DNA of 64,000 nt from Anthonomus grandis grandis (GCF_022605725.1 NC_065546.1:44822227-44886226); one strand, 5' to 3'; shown: positions 35,500-47,680, numbered from the stretch's first letter. Notes: generated by a model not told the origin, from the letters alone. Made by a program: numbers and translations.

Positions 35500-36657
35500 G
35501 CATAACTTAATTGGACACGATTTACCAGATTAACTTTCTCAATATACACATGAAATATCCTAAATTAATCGAACACCATTAAATCCTTTTGTCTCATACT
35601 ATCCCCATGGGTATCGTGTTTGCTTCTTAACCAAGATAAAGCAAAGTAAACCCCACTTGTCCACATTAAACTATTTAAACAGCCTTAACGTTGTTTATCG
35701 ACAAATATCTCTCTAGATGAATGTGCAGACACGACAGTCAAATATGAGCGAGGATAAGGGGCTGACGTACAGCAAAAAAAAACATAAGACTTTACGTAGA
35801 GAAATTATTTTAGAGGCGGTCACTCTTAAGGCAAGGCTACGTGTAATAAATATGTGTAAATATTAGCACATAAATGTAAACAGAAAATTGCACTCGTACA
35901 ATGCAACCTGCCAGACGAAAAAAATTACCACCAGGGTGACGTTTTGTACTTTTTATTTGATTAATGGAAAAGGTCACGCGACAATGTATTCGTGCGGTCA
36001 AATCTGTTGTATTTTTGTCAAAAATCGAGTCCATTTACGTCCCTGAAATTGCCTAAATACTAAGCGGATTTCGTACTAAGAAGCATTTTGTGCATACAAA
36101 TTAAAGAAAAGTTTACGGTATAGCACTCAGTATGCGTCTGGGTTCGTATTTGTCGATTCTTGGCCGTGGCCTCATTTAATAAACCCCATTTTTAATATTC
36201 TGTTGCAACGCATTTTGGAAAAATTTCAAGAGTATGTAAGAGGCGATCAAAACAATAAAATCAAGGTACATTTTCACGGTTATCAAAAAAACGAACAAAC
36301 TGGCATCTAATTTATTTATTTGCAAAACCAAACGGTTCTCATAAAGTCACCTAACGCCTAAACGGGACTTAATTATACGAATTTGAACCATCCAAAAAAA
36401 ACCCAGATAAAATCACCCAAAAATTACGGTTTTTATATGCAAATTAAATCTGGTCTCGCTTGTTTGTTGATAATTTAAATATGAAATAGTTCTGCAAAAG
36501 GAAAGAATTATAACGGTAAAGTTGGCCAATAGAGCAGCTGGGTAAAACAGCTGATGTGAATATAAAATTATCTGGAACCCTAGAAGATCGAGTATTAACC
36601 AGCCCTGTAGTAATTGGGATTTTCAAACAAATATACTCATGTCCAATTAAGTTATGC
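35500..36657. mobile_element. ~1.16 kb element with 18 bp terminal inverted repeats
   Basis: GCATAACTTAATTGGACA at 35,500-35,517 is exactly inverted at 36,640-36,657. The interior is less AT-rich than the flanks and has no ORF over about 65 codons. I looked for Tc1-type DDE motifs and saw none that convince. The size would suit a deleted or heavily decayed Tc1-type element or a nonautonomous one. No unambiguous target duplication is visible, although TA occurs close to both ends. Confidence 0.6.
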
Positions 36658-37979
36658 TATAACAACTTTTCTAAAATTAAATACAATTATTGATCAATTT
36701 AATACTTTAATTTTTGAATAGTGCACATAATTGGCGTTAAATAAATCGTGTCTAATTATGTATGTATAAAAAAAAATAACCGATTTCTTGTGACCCCGAA
36801 AAAAGCTTAAAGAACAATAAAATCATGACAATTGAGTCGGTCATCTGAACCTAATGCCTATAATAGAACTGACGCTTTCTCAATTCTTCTCGCTAATTTG
36901 TATTCTATTACATTATTCCTTAACATATAATTTAATACGTATAAATTCCTAAACGTACACCGGCGTTTTCCCAAAGTGTTTATATGCTTGTAATATGCCT
37001 TATTACTACATGGTAACAGCATGTTTGTATATTGGCTGTTAAATCATGTGATGTGAGAAAGATAGACGGAAAAATAATTGATATTAAAGAAAGACGAGTG
37101 CACTAATAAAAATTCTCTTACGTCACCCCATGGGGGGTTATTAAGAGATTTTGTTGAATAACCCGCACTCTATACCTGCTCTTAAGTGTCTTATCTCGCA
37201 ATAAAGTCAAAATAAATGTCTCATAAATGTTATTTAAAACAGAAGTTGATGCCGACGCCCCGATAGCAGACCGTGAGTGTTAAAAACCGTAGTTTTGGTA
37301 CCACCGGAAGAATATTTGTCAAGTGGAGGTAGTTAATTGTGCTTTTGGGTGAATGATGGCCATTGAGAGGAACATCTGGTTTTCGTTTATTTTTGGTTGT
37401 GAGCCGAGCCGCGTGTAGTTTCTAGGATCATTATGTTAAAAGTTGGGGGAGGGGTGTTGACTATTTTTACTGTGCCATTCTGTATATTTAACCTTAGCTA
37501 GAGATACATATAGTAGAAGCATTAGAAGAAATGTCAAGTAAAAGATCTCTTCGCAGGAAGATGTAATGCCCCTAGTTCATCTCCCAGATTTGTAAGAAAA
37601 CAGTTAACAATAAAAATAGACTTATATAGGCATGGTATCCAGTTCCACCTAATCTATTCCAACTAACTCAGTATTAAATTAAATTTTTTTTACCGCTGAT
37701 TTATAAGCTTTATATTTATATTTTAAAATTTTTAACTTTTATATTTATTTTAAAAAATAAAGTAAAGTAGAATATTGAAAAGATCAAATGAGCTCAGAGA
37801 TCCGTCAATAAAAGCTCTGCTCCTGGGTATATCAAAAAATATATTATACCTCAAGTATATTATTGCATTTAGGAATTGAATGGGTTCTCCGAACAATGTT
37901 ATAGGTGCCAAAAGAAAAAATATTTAATATTAGGAAAAACCATTTTATTTAAAAAAAGAAATATGCAGGATATTTTATA
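36658..37979. other. Unassigned spacer with a GC-richer stretch
   Basis: About 37,120-37,470 has more balanced base composition (for example GACGCCCCGATAGCAGACCG) and could be conserved host noncoding sequence. No ORF, splice pair or repeat termini are convincing. Confidence 0.3.
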
Positions 37980-39650
37980 ATTAGTGGGACAAACTTGGAG
38001 GGGTTATAGGGAATCTCAATCAGCATTTGAGGCCATTTAGCACTCTATACTTTACTTATCACTTATCTTTTTAGATTAGTGCTTGTTGGTAATTGGTGTT
38101 TTATTTTTAATGTATGTATTTATTGCAATGTGTAAACATATGCTTTATGGTAAGATTATAGTCGTTGCAATTGATTGATTTTCTTTCTTTAAAATATATT
38201 TATGTGTGGTTTTTGTGAAATCTATAAGAATTCTACAAATAATTGTTAGGTCTTTTTTATTTTAATTTACATCTTAGTAAGGCGAAGGTTGTATTTGGAT
38301 TATCTCAAGAAGTTTATTGCTTGGCAGTTCCGTCTAAATCCAGTTTGAGTTGAATTAGTTTCTGTATTTCATTATTTATTTATGGAAATATATTATCAGC
38401 TGTTTCATTCCCGAGACTAAGAATCCAGATAAAACTAATATTTTTACACTTGATTATGCCATTTTGAATATTTATGAATGCTGGATGTTCACAAATATAC
38501 TTTCTAAGAGTATATAATGAGGTGAGAGAGTGTGAGGCAATTAAGAATTTATTGGAAGAAAATGTTTTTTATGAAAATAATTACTTCTTCAATAGTATGT
38601 AGTTTTACTGCAAGTATATTGCTATTTTAATTTATTTGACAAGTTTGTTAAAAATGTCTTGAGAAAAAAGTATGGTCGGAGTAATTATTCTCAATATTTT
38701 ATGATGTGTGGATTCTTTATAGAATTTAGTTAGATTTAAGTCTATACCTACATTAATGTACATCCAGGGTGGAAAGTTATAGTTGGTTTAATGGCCTACC
38801 TCAAGGAGCTTTATATCATAAATTTTAAGTGATTTCGACAGTATTATATTAGGCGAAATAATGGCTGCTTCGAGTGTATGAGACCTCTGGTATTTGTGTT
38901 TGAAAATCCTTTTTCTATAATGGCTTATTTGGGTTTAAGATCACCATAGTTTAGTTAAATATTTTAGAAGTAGTGCGTCTGATGTTGAGAGGCTGATTCC
39001 TGTTATACAGCTTAAACCGGTTATTGGACTAGTTGGAAAAGTTCTAGTATACACTCTAAGGCATAGATTTTGTATTGGATTTGTTGTATTTTGAGTTCGC
39101 TAACATCTTTATTAGGTTTATATAATCAGTGCACTTAATTTTAAAATGGTTAAAATGGTCTCTCCAGGTCATTTTATTATCTAAAATTTAGCTTAAGAAT
39201 TTGTTTGGTATTATAGTAAGAATCTCGGAATTTTGTATTTCAATAATGTTTGTCTAAGGGCAATATCTTTTTTTAACAGAAATGAAATAAAAATAATAAT
39301 GATATATAATCTTTTTTTTATATAAGATTTATTTGGTGAGAAGGTGAATCTATTTTTATATGCCCAAGATGTAATATAATTGATACGTTTTTTCAATTTA
39401 TATATTTCCCTATTTGCAGGAGATATTACTATAGCATCAGCGAATATTTTGTAACCTATATATGAAGTTAGATGATCTTATAATATTTATAGCTAATATA
39501 AATAAGGTTAGGCTAAGTAAAGGGGAATACCATTTTCCAGTACAAATTTTGAAAAGAGGATATTTGCTGTTTTGCGCGAATTTTCACTTTTACGCATTCA
39601 CTGGTACGAGACTTGTGGTGATATTAGGTTGAATTAGTTTATTAATTAAT
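37980..39650 (-). pseudogene. I/R1-like LINE remnant, minus strand
   Basis: On the minus strand with many stops: an NGIP block (normally GxPQG), then YKIFADAIVI (FADD changed to FADA, about 39,435-39,465), REIYKLKKRINYITSWAYKN and RFTFSPNKS. The thumb-like WSDHFNHFKIKCTDYINLIK and LANSKYNKSNTKSM follow (about 39,040-39,160), then a C-terminal block with FCDICN and IKHMFTHCNKY (about 38,100-38,210). These match the post-RT organisation of I/R1-type LINEs. The catalytic Asp change and dense stops show long inactivity. It ends where the next LINE tail begins. Confidence 0.65.
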
Positions 39651-39656
39651 AGGCTT

Positions 39657-41150
39657 TCAAACTCAAACTCAAAAATACTTTATTGTCAATATAAACATAG
39701 AAGTTGTAGACAAAGCCAATAGACTGTACATTAAAGGAATAAAAACGAGAAACTAATTTAAAATAACATAAAATTATATAAAACTTTGAAAAATACTTAA
39801 ATGCTAATCATTAAAAAATTCACCTACACTATAGTACGCTTTACTAGCAAAAAATATTTTCGTCCTTGTACATAGGCTTTTCTCGGTCTTAAGTTGTCTT
39901 ATTTCTAGTGGAAGTTTATTAAACCGCTTTCTACCTCCATATATGATAGGGCTACGGATAAGTTCAAAATGAAGAATGGGTAGCCTCAACAAATAATTTT
40001 GTCGCGTATTATAGTGGCTTCTTAAGTGGAGTTCCTGTTTATATTTTCTAAAAACTAAGCAAACTGTTTCCAAAATAAAAATACAACACAGGGTTAAAAT
40101 ATTATGACTTACAAAAAGCGGGCGACATGAGTCACGAGGCTTGGCCCCACATCTAATGGCCCTTTTCTGGAGTACAAACACTGAACTAAAAAGTGAATTT
40201 GAACATGAACCCCAAAAGCAAATTCCATATCGAAGGTGCGACTCGATAATCGCGAAGTATGCAGATCTGGCGATGGAGAAATTAAGACTGGTGGCAATAA
40301 CCCTTAGGGCGTAGCAGCCTGATGAGACTTTTCTACATACATTCACAATATGGTCTTCAAATTTAAGGAACTTGTCTATGGAAAGACCCAAAAACTTACT
40401 GAACGGTGGCATGGTGATGGCTTCATTATTTAAACATATATCATTTGTATTACATTTAAAATTAAGGATATTTGTTTTGGAAACATTAAATGCCAAAAAA
40501 TTTGCATCACACCAGTCTTTTATTTTTAACAAATCTGCACGTATATTGGCCTCCATTTGAGAAACATCAGAGTCGTGCCAGAGGATGGTGGTATCATCGG
40601 CAAACAATGTAAATTTGCCAGTTACCTGCAGTTGTGGCAGATCGTTCACATAAATGAGAATAAGTAAAGGACCAAGTACTGATCCTTGTGGAACACCCAC
40701 ATTTATATTAAGTTCCTTAGAGATACCACCATTAAATTTGACAGTCTGGACACGATTTGATAAGTAGGAACGAAACCACTCAAGGGCAGTTCCTCTGAAA
40801 CCATAGAGCTCCAGTTTCATCAGCAGCACTCTGTGACTCACGCAGTCAAATGCCTTGGACAAGTCACAGAATACCGCTGCTGCAACTTCACCAACATTCA
40901 GTCGGTTGTACAGGTGCTCTAGAAAGCTAAAGATAGCATCATTTGTGCTCACAGACTCACGAAAGCCAAGCTGCTGAAGACTCAATAGGCCAAACCTATT
41001 TAAAAATGAAACCATCCTCACCTTAACGAGCCGTTCCACTATCTTGGCTAAAGTAGGCAATAACGCTATAGGTCTAAAGTTAGAAGGACAGTCGCGATCG
41101 CCACCCTTGTAAAGAGGAACAATCATTGCTTCCTCTTTACCAATTATACG
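39657..41150 (-). mobile_element. CR1/jockey-type LINE, 5'-truncated, with open RT frame
   Basis: The 3' end on the minus strand reads CAATAAAGTATTTTTGAG followed by a (TTTGAG)-type tail at 39,658-39,683. The 3' untranslated region is short (~120 bp). The 5' end is lost near 41,130-41,150, immediately upstream of the RT domain. It lies next to the older I/R1-like remnant in the same orientation. Confidence 0.85.
39804..41126 (-). CDS. LINE reverse transcriptase fragment, 440 residues uninterrupted
   Basis: RT domain for target-primed reverse transcription. In order: PSNFRPIALLPTLAKIVERL (residues ~14-33), LGFRESVSTNDAIFSFLEHL (~53-72), AAAVFCDLSKAFDCVSHRVL (~81-100), VGVPQGSVLGPLLILIYVND (~142-161), TLFADDTTILWHD (~172-184, catalytic FADD), LGLSIDKFLKFEDHI (thumb), then HLRYGICFWGS and a C-terminal block ending near RKRFNKLPLEIRQLK. 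There is no stop or frameshift over 440 codons, unlike every other LINE here. No endonuclease or ORF1 precedes it, so it cannot mobilise itself. The Met is simply the first in the surviving frame. Expression is doubtful. Confidence 0.88.
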   Translation of the reverse strand: MIVPLYKGGDRDCPSNFRPIALLPTLAKIVERLVKVRMVSFLNRFGLLSLQQLGFRESVSTNDAIFSFLEHLYNRLNVGEVAAAVFCDLSKAFDCVSHRVLLMKLELYGFRGTALEWFRSYLSNRVQTVKFNGGISKELNINVGVPQGSVLGPLLILIYVNDLPQLQVTGKFTLFADDTTILWHDSDVSQMEANIRADLLKIKDWCDANFLAFNVSKTNILNFKCNTNDICLNNEAITMPPFSKFLGLSIDKFLKFEDHIVNVCRKVSSGCYALRVIATSLNFSIARSAYFAIIESHLRYGICFWGSCSNSLFSSVFVLQKRAIRCGAKPRDSCRPLFVSHNILTLCCIFILETVCLVFRKYKQELHLRSHYNTRQNYLLRLPILHFELIRSPIIYGGRKRFNKLPLEIRQLKTEKSLCTRTKIFFASKAYYSVGEFFND

Positions 41151-42309
41151 TCATTTTATTATGGAAAACGAATCCAGCGCTACGCTCCATCTATCCTACT
41201 TTCAAGTCGTTCTTTTTTACACTAACCACTAACTATAAAAGTTTGGTTAGCGTTCAAATAATATGTGATAAATGACATTTAAATGGGTGTGTCTATAGTT
41301 GCACGGAAGGCTTATAGAATTTTGCTTAACTATACCTTAAATTCGTTATGTTTGTCTTCTATTTTCAAATTAGTATAATTTTTCAGTTAACATTTATTTT
41401 ATAGATTTTAATAACCAGAGTATGAAATGTTTAAACATGCTCTTCTTACGCACAAAGTTCTGTGTATCAAAAAGATTTTTATGAAACTTAGTAGATAACC
41501 CCTTCTTCCCCAAGAAAACAGACTCCTACTAATAATATATTTTTATGCTGTATCGAATGCAGCAACTAAGTGATTTGTCTTTACAAAGTTTTCATTTAAA
41601 TCTAGAGCAAATCCATTTATATGGTCAACTCGAAAGTTCTCGTGCGAAAGACAAACATTGATTTGGATCAATAAAATTATTTTAAAATTGACTATGTTTT
41701 CTAAAATTTTACTTAGAAGGTTACTAGGGTCGTACTAGGGTAGCTTTCTAAGTTAGAATATGGTTTCGGAGATTTTACAACTGGAATTAGAAAGGTCTCG
41801 GATGAATTTGTGCAGCAGATGTAAGTAATTATAGTATTTCAATAGTTTGTGTGGTGCTCATTGGGAAATGTGCAATTATTAGAACCAAAATCTCCTCTGA
41901 GCCAGGCGAGCGATTTTTGCTATACTTTACTGCAAATTCTAGTGGTTTAATGCTTATAGGTAAATTAAATGAGAATTCAGCATTTGATTATATCTCAAAA
42001 AATGTTGGCTCATAGTTCTGTGGTGCTGATATATTCTGGAAAAAAACAATTTACTATTTCATAAAAATCTCATTGATTGTAGTTGAGGGTTTGCCTTTTA
42101 GCCTAAATTGAGAAAAATTCTTTGCATGTGGTTTATGAGTTTATAGAAGACACATATTACTTCCAGGTACATCTCTTTGCCCTTTTAGTAACCCTTTATC
42201 TCCCGTGACCCCCTAATCCGGGAGAGATGCGAAAACGTTGGGTCCCAGTAGGATAAACGCACTCATGAAGCACTGTTTATCCTAAAAATTCTAGCTTAGA
42301 AATGCATGG
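41151..42309. other. Unassigned spacer
   Basis: No supported gene. A compact, GC-richer block at 42,190-42,260 includes CCGTGACCCCCTAATCCGGG. It may be the upstream part of the RT remnant that begins near 42,310, but I cannot read a protein there. Confidence 0.35.
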
Positions 42310-43150
42310 ATCAATAGAGCCTATACACATGCTTTGTTGACTTCGAAAAGGTATTCGATAGACTCCCACATGTAGGCCTCCTAAACTTACTATCTTGTCA
42401 ACGTGAGAATCGATAGAAGTGATATCCTAATAAGGATTTTTAAAATTTTTTAAAAATATGAACAAAGAATATTAATTCTGCGGAAATAGAGATTTGTAAA
42501 TGAGTGCGACAGGGATGCATCTTGTTACCGGTCCTTTTTAATAATTTCTGGAATGTGCTGTTAAAATACTACAGAATATTTCAGATGGAACCAAAGTAAA
42601 TGGAGAACCAACAGCATAAGATATGCTGATGATACGATACTAATGCTCGACATCATAGACGTTTAACTTCAGAATATTATTATTCAAAGAGTCTCTCCAC
42701 GCTATGGAATGAAGACCAACATTGAGTAAACATAGACAATAGTAATTAGCAAAAATCAGATTATACCAACTCTATTGCAAATCGATGACGAAGTCTAGAA
42801 ATGGTAAATCGTTATAAATATTTGGGTTCCTGGGTTGAAAGAGACGCAAACCCCGACAACGAAATAAGGACTAGAACTAGATGAGCTTGAGAGAATAGAT
42901 TGTAAATAAGGCTACCTACATATCATAACGACACTAAGGAAAACATAATTTTAGGCATGAAAAACTGGACCGGCCTGAGCTTCGAGCAAGTCCTTAGAAC
43001 TGCAAGAGATAGGCACGCATTTGCCAATGTGCTCGCTAACTTTAATTGAAGACGGCAAGGAAAAAAGAATACATAAATACAGTGGAAGTATGAGAGGAAA
43101 AAGGATGTCTAGTGACGACTTCACGACGGGAACATAATACCGTTAATTCA
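42310..43150 (+). pseudogene. Decayed RT of a third LINE type (RTE-like or similar)
   Basis: In shifting frames on the plus strand: YTCFVDFEKVFDRLPHVGLL (42,325-42,385), a CDRDASCY/VRQGC-like block near 42,505-42,525, IRYADDTILMLD (42,615-42,650, intact YADD), NRYKYLGSWVERDANPDNE (42,808-42,865) and the C-terminal LSFEQVLRTARDRHAFANVL (42,975-43,035). The CFVDFEKAFD and YLGSW signatures are those of the endonuclease-RT type often annotated in insects, distinct from the CR1/jockey types nearby. Frameshifts are frequent. No tail is clear. Confidence 0.7.
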
Positions 43151-44340
43151 TTTTTCAAAATAAAACAATCATTCAAAAATTATAATTGATCCATTAATAC
43201 GGTAGCCATTTTTAACATAATTTATTCCAACTAACTTTAAAAAAACTAAAAAAAAGTTAAAATAACCTCACGAAATTTCTCCTAACGAACTGAATGTTAA
43301 ATTTATATTTTTTATACCATCAACAGACTCTTTAAAAATTGACAAAATTTGCTGATTTTCTTTTTATGTGATTTAATTTTCTAAATAAGTTGTTCAGTAA
43401 ATCCCTAATGTATACATATTGATGCCGCCCATAAAACTAGTAAAAAAAGCTTATAGCAACTTTGGCATATACATTTTAATTGAGACTTTTAGACAAGCTA
43501 GCCTTTTTTCCGTTGAATCAAAAGAGACACATGGCTGATTTTTTGTCACAATCAGCACAAAATGCTAATACTTTTATCAATTTCTTGTCTGCGTCTTCAC
43601 TTGTTAAGGTGACTCTAAGTTTTCTATAACACAGTTTCTTCTACGTGTTCTTACAGGGCCCTGTTCTGCTTGGAATGTATAAATTCGTTTCGTGGTGTAT
43701 TAGTTGATATATTTTAACTTGGTATTTGATTTTCGCCAGTAAGCGCAAACGTTGTGGCTCTACTTAATGTATTTTTATTTATAATTTTTTTTTTCTTTAA
43801 GAATCGTTATCAATATCAATTTCTATCTCGTAGCATTACCTAGATAGGTGCTCAAACCTATCTAATAAAAGCACCTCTAACCTTATCTTATATCAAGTAG
43901 AATACAAAAAAACTTCCTGATTTTCACCTATAGTGGTTCACCCAAGTTGGTTCTGTGTCATCGCTACTAGAAACTCTTTTTATGTCTACGCGAGCCGCCA
44001 TTTCTTATAAACATCAAATATAAATAAATAAACAACTGTTTTTGATCGTGTTTACCAAATATGTTCGGTCAAGTATGAAACAAACAATATAGCTCTTCTC
44101 GGGGCTTTACCGGTCGCAAGTGCAGGATGTATTACACATCCTAAGAACATCGAGAGCATCTTGACGTTTAATCAAATAGGTACCTGTAGGTTTAAAATCG
44201 GACTGCTGCCTTAATATTGTCTTTGCCCCTGGATAATAGATGGCAGTAATGTACTCCGCTGCAACGAAATACGCGATACCGGACACATGTGACTGGTGAC
44301 ACAGTGACCGAGTTAACCTAGCTTCCAAAATCAAAATTCA
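43151..44340. other. Unassigned spacer
   Basis: No gene is supported. The 75-codon minus-strand frame at 44,107-44,334 lies in a more balanced patch (44,090-44,330) but matches nothing I know. The word AATAAGTTGTT and other AT-rich runs show no order. Confidence 0.3.
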
Positions 44341-45880
44341 AAATAGATCGAGATGGTACTCATTTTTGACTAAGTTTATCTGACTACTAAATGGTAGATT
44401 TTTGATAGCACTTAGTAATTTTCAGCTAGTTTTTTTTAACTAAATCAATAGTAAATTTAAATTTTTTATATGTAGATCCTGTATCTTTTAAAATCAAAAA
44501 ATCCTTTTCAGAACTCCAAATAGACTCGTCAACATGTACTAAGTTTACATGTGGCATTAATGCGATTTAGAGCATAAACGCTTTGGCATGTTTTTACACA
44601 ACGGGATTAAGAAGAGGTTGTAACCTTGACGTTAAACAGCTATTTTTTATTGCCAACCCAAATAATTTATTGATAAATTACTTGGGTTGAGGTAAAATAT
44701 ATCTAATAAATAATATAATTTCTTAAATTTTGCGAAAATACGATAAAGCACAGCACAACAAAATCAAAGTGAAATTTTTTTCTCCCTTTTTCGGTTTTTT
44801 CCAATTTTTTTTAGTTGGCAGCACTGAAAAAAACGTTGACGTTACAAAATGAATGCGTATTTTGATCTTTTCCTGTATACACGGCACCCTAATGCGCAGT
44901 ACAGCGAGATCATCCACATATTTAAAACGTTTTAAAATAATGCGAACTAAAAAGGCTAAAACGGTTTAGTTATAGTTACACAAATGCGATTTATCTTAAT
45001 TCGTATTTCGCTAATGCGCATTAACGGTTGTGTGTAAACATGGTAATAGTATTCATTTTCAACTAAATCATTGTTAAATTTTAGATTCTGCTTAGAATTT
45101 TAATCTCTTAAGAATCAAAAATGTTTTTTTTTTTTTAAATTAAAATAAACCAATTGACACGGTACTTATTATTAATATATTTTTAACTAATTTCGTCCAT
45201 GGAAAAATCATATTTTTGATACCCACATCTCCCAAAATCAAAAAAAGTCTTCAAAAATTAAAATAAGTTTATTATTATAGTACTCATTTTCAACTAATTT
45301 TTCGTAAGTAATTTAATGGTAAATAGAAAAGTTTGATACCTGTATCTTATCTCCTATCTCATATCTTCAAAAAAAAATCTTTTCAAAATTTAAAATAGGT
45401 CCATCAACATGGCAATCATTTTTAACTATTTTTTTTCAATTAAATCATTGATAAATTTTAATTTTTAAATTCTTCCAACTAATTCAAAGGTAAAATACAA
45501 TTTTTGATAACCCTGACTAGTCTCCTAGAATCAAAAAAGTTTCTGAGCATTAAAAATAAAGCAATCATCATGGTACTTATTTTCAACTAACTGAATAGTA
45601 AAATCTAAAAAAACCTAAAATTAAAAAATGCACTTATAGACTAATTTTTAGCTCTTATTGTCCAACTAACTGAACATAGTACTAATTCTATGCAAATAAC
45701 TAAATGGTAAATCTTCATCAAAATATTCAGAGGCTTTTTGACCTTAAAAATTACAACAATATAATATAAACTATGTCAATTTTACCAAAAAAAAAAAGCT
45801 TCAAACCAGTCTAATAAAAAACCACAATCAAAAATGCCACGATAAAATCTAGTATGTCAGTAGTACCACCAACAAAATTG
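44340..45880. repeat. Decayed tandem array with CAACATGGTACTCATTTTCAAC-like unit words
   Basis: Words like ATGGTACTCATTTTTGACTA, TAAATGGTAAATTTTTGATA, CCTGTATCTTTTAAAATCAA and TTCAAAATTTAAAATAGGTC recur in this order at irregular intervals, near 44,355, 45,045, 45,155, 45,275, 45,400 and 45,565. Spacing is roughly 110-170 bp. The array is interrupted by a ~500 bp insertion at about 44,540-45,044. It is coding-free. Confidence 0.65.
44538..45044. mobile_element. Possible small inverted-repeat insertion in the array
   Basis: The surrounding repeat word CAACATGGTA is split here: CAACATG precedes the segment and ACATGGTAATAG follows it, so ACATG may be duplicated. The right end, read inverted, begins CATGTTTACACACAACCGTT. 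The left side has CATGTTTTTACACAACGGG (44,588) and TTTACATGTGGCATTAATGC (44,544). Internal words AATGCG recur in both orientations. No ORF is supported. Confidence 0.4.
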
Positions 45881-46454
45881 TCTAACGCCTAGTAACATTT
45901 ACATTAACGTTTCGTTTCATGGAAAAACTAGTTGATCTACAAGAAGCAATAAAAATACCGAAAATTTCTCTTTCTCGTGCCCGATATCGCGACATGAATC
46001 ATGTCACCAGGTGAACTGGCTCAGCTCATTCTTTATTCATACAAAGGCGCGATTTTCGGCCTATTGTAAAAGCAACTTTTGAATTTTGATTGAATTTTAA
46101 GGCTGGTTTAACATTAGATTTACCTTTAACGGGACTTTTCTATGTTTAAAAGAAACTCTTAGGCATAACTCAAATAGACTCGACGCACCAACGTTTTTTA
46201 GAGGGAGAGAAAAAAAACAATCGACGGCGAAAAGCCATAAATATATTAAGTATCTTTTAACGAGGTCAGACTTAAGTTCTTCCGATGTTAACCTTGGCGA
46301 AAATTACCTAATCTTCAGTGTGTGTTGGCGAGTCGACAGGGAGAGAAAAAAAATCGGAAAAAAGATGACTCCTCGTCAAGGATTTTCGGCGGTATTGTGC
46401 GGCTTTTTATAAATAGTTCCCCAGGTAGGAAGTGCGGAGATGATGAGCATGTCT
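45881..46454. other. Unassigned spacer
   Basis: Mixed composition with GC-richer bits (for example GTGCCCGATATCGCGACATG near 45,976), no ORF and no repeat termini that I can identify. Confidence 0.3.
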
Positions 46455-46900
46455 ATAAATCGAAAATTGCTTATAAATAAAAAGGAATTTGCCTCTTCTT
46501 TTTTTTACTTTAGTTTGCTAAAAGCTTACGTAGTCCAATTGCGTCACTTATCAAAATAATTATAAACAAGACGGTTTTCAAGTGTCGATAAATCGGGACT
46601 CCTAGGTTGTCATTATTTATTACCTCTCGTGAAGAATATTTTATTAGGACGTAATATTTGAATAGCCTCAAGTGCCCTACTTGGTATACACCATTTGCCT
46701 TGAGGAATCATTTTAATCAAAACTACATCATTAAACCTAATAAAAGTGGAAATATTTCTGAATATATTTTACCTCTCATAAAGAATCAATAGGAAAATCA
46801 TTCATATCTTCTTTCATGGTTGAATTAGAGTCTACTGAAGCTAAAATGATAAAATCTACTTGATTTCATTGATTACTTATTATGAATTACATTATATATG
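46455..46900 (+). repeat. Dispersed repeat, copy A
   Basis: It contains ATTGCTTATAAATAAAAAG, TATCAAAATAATTATAAAC, AGTGTCGATAAATCGGGACT, GAATATTTTATTAGGA and CCTCAAGTGCCCTACTT in that order, then ACTGAAGCTAAAATGATAAA. The same order is seen in the copies near 47,735, 48,262 and 48,480. Confidence 0.7.
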
Positions 46901-47009
46901 CTGATAGCGTTATATATAAATGATCTTTCAAAAATTGCAGTTTTATGTTGTGGTATAGGACATTTCTGATATTTTTATTATATATTACTGTCCTAGGTTA
47001 AAATTAAGA

Positions 47010-47680
47010 TTTTAAAGTTTTTGAGGATCCAGGGGCATTAAGGGCATTATAAGCAACTTATGAACAAAATTTAATTGATGATGGCTTTGACGAATTTCCA
47101 TATTTAACCAGTTACTTACAGATATTAAGTTTAAAACATAGTCATATTTGCGAATTCTATAAACAAATGCAGCATTTATTTTGTACCTTTTGTATTCTAT
47201 ATTTATCAATAGAGTTTAGGCAAGGCCCGTAAAGAAACTCGCAATAGGTAAAGTGGGTTAGAACAAGATCACATAGCATTTCCTGTTCATCTTGGAAGTC
47301 TACCGCATTTTCATTTTTTATTTTAATGTGAAGTTTTTCTGTGTATTTTTGGTTAGTCGCCTCTATTATTGCTTCACACATTTTCTTCATATTGTCTTTG
47401 TTTTTATTAATTTTATTTCTATAGTAATTTCTTTTCTGAGTTGTTATGATTTTATTTAAATGCTTTCTGTAATTTTTATATTTATTCGATATTATAGTTT
47501 TTTATCAGTTTTTGTTTAAGTTTGTCTGATTAAAGCTAAAATATCACTTGTAATCCAATTTTTAATTTTTTTGAGCTTCTTACATGGTTGGTGTAGACTT
47601 TAAGAAAAATGTTCATTGCTTTATCAGGATCATCTATGATTGTTATTAATATCAGTCTTGTTCCATCCAGTTAGATTCTG
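47010..47680 (-). pseudogene. LINE remnant: linker region fused to C-terminal region
   Basis: On the minus strand the first part reads as a typical endonuclease-to-RT linker: KNYRKHLNKIITTQKRNYY, then NKDNMKKMCEAIIEATNQKY. After QDEQEM it changes directly to LVLTHFTYCEFLYGPCLNSI and RIQKVQNKC, which belong after the RT domain, and then to a block with RKYDYVLNLISVSNWLNME. The whole RT palm and fingers (over 200 residues) are missing at about 47,290. The fusion stays in frame there (77-codon ORF 47,157-47,390). It lies between copies A and B of the flanking repeat. Confidence 0.7.

Noticed and set aside
35690..36260. Possible Tc1 transposase inside the 18 bp-TIR element (a DSWPWPHLINPI reading near 36,155)
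   Set aside because: The resemblance to the WPxxSPDLNPI motif is weak, flanking frames have no DDE context, and no helix-turn-helix is readable.
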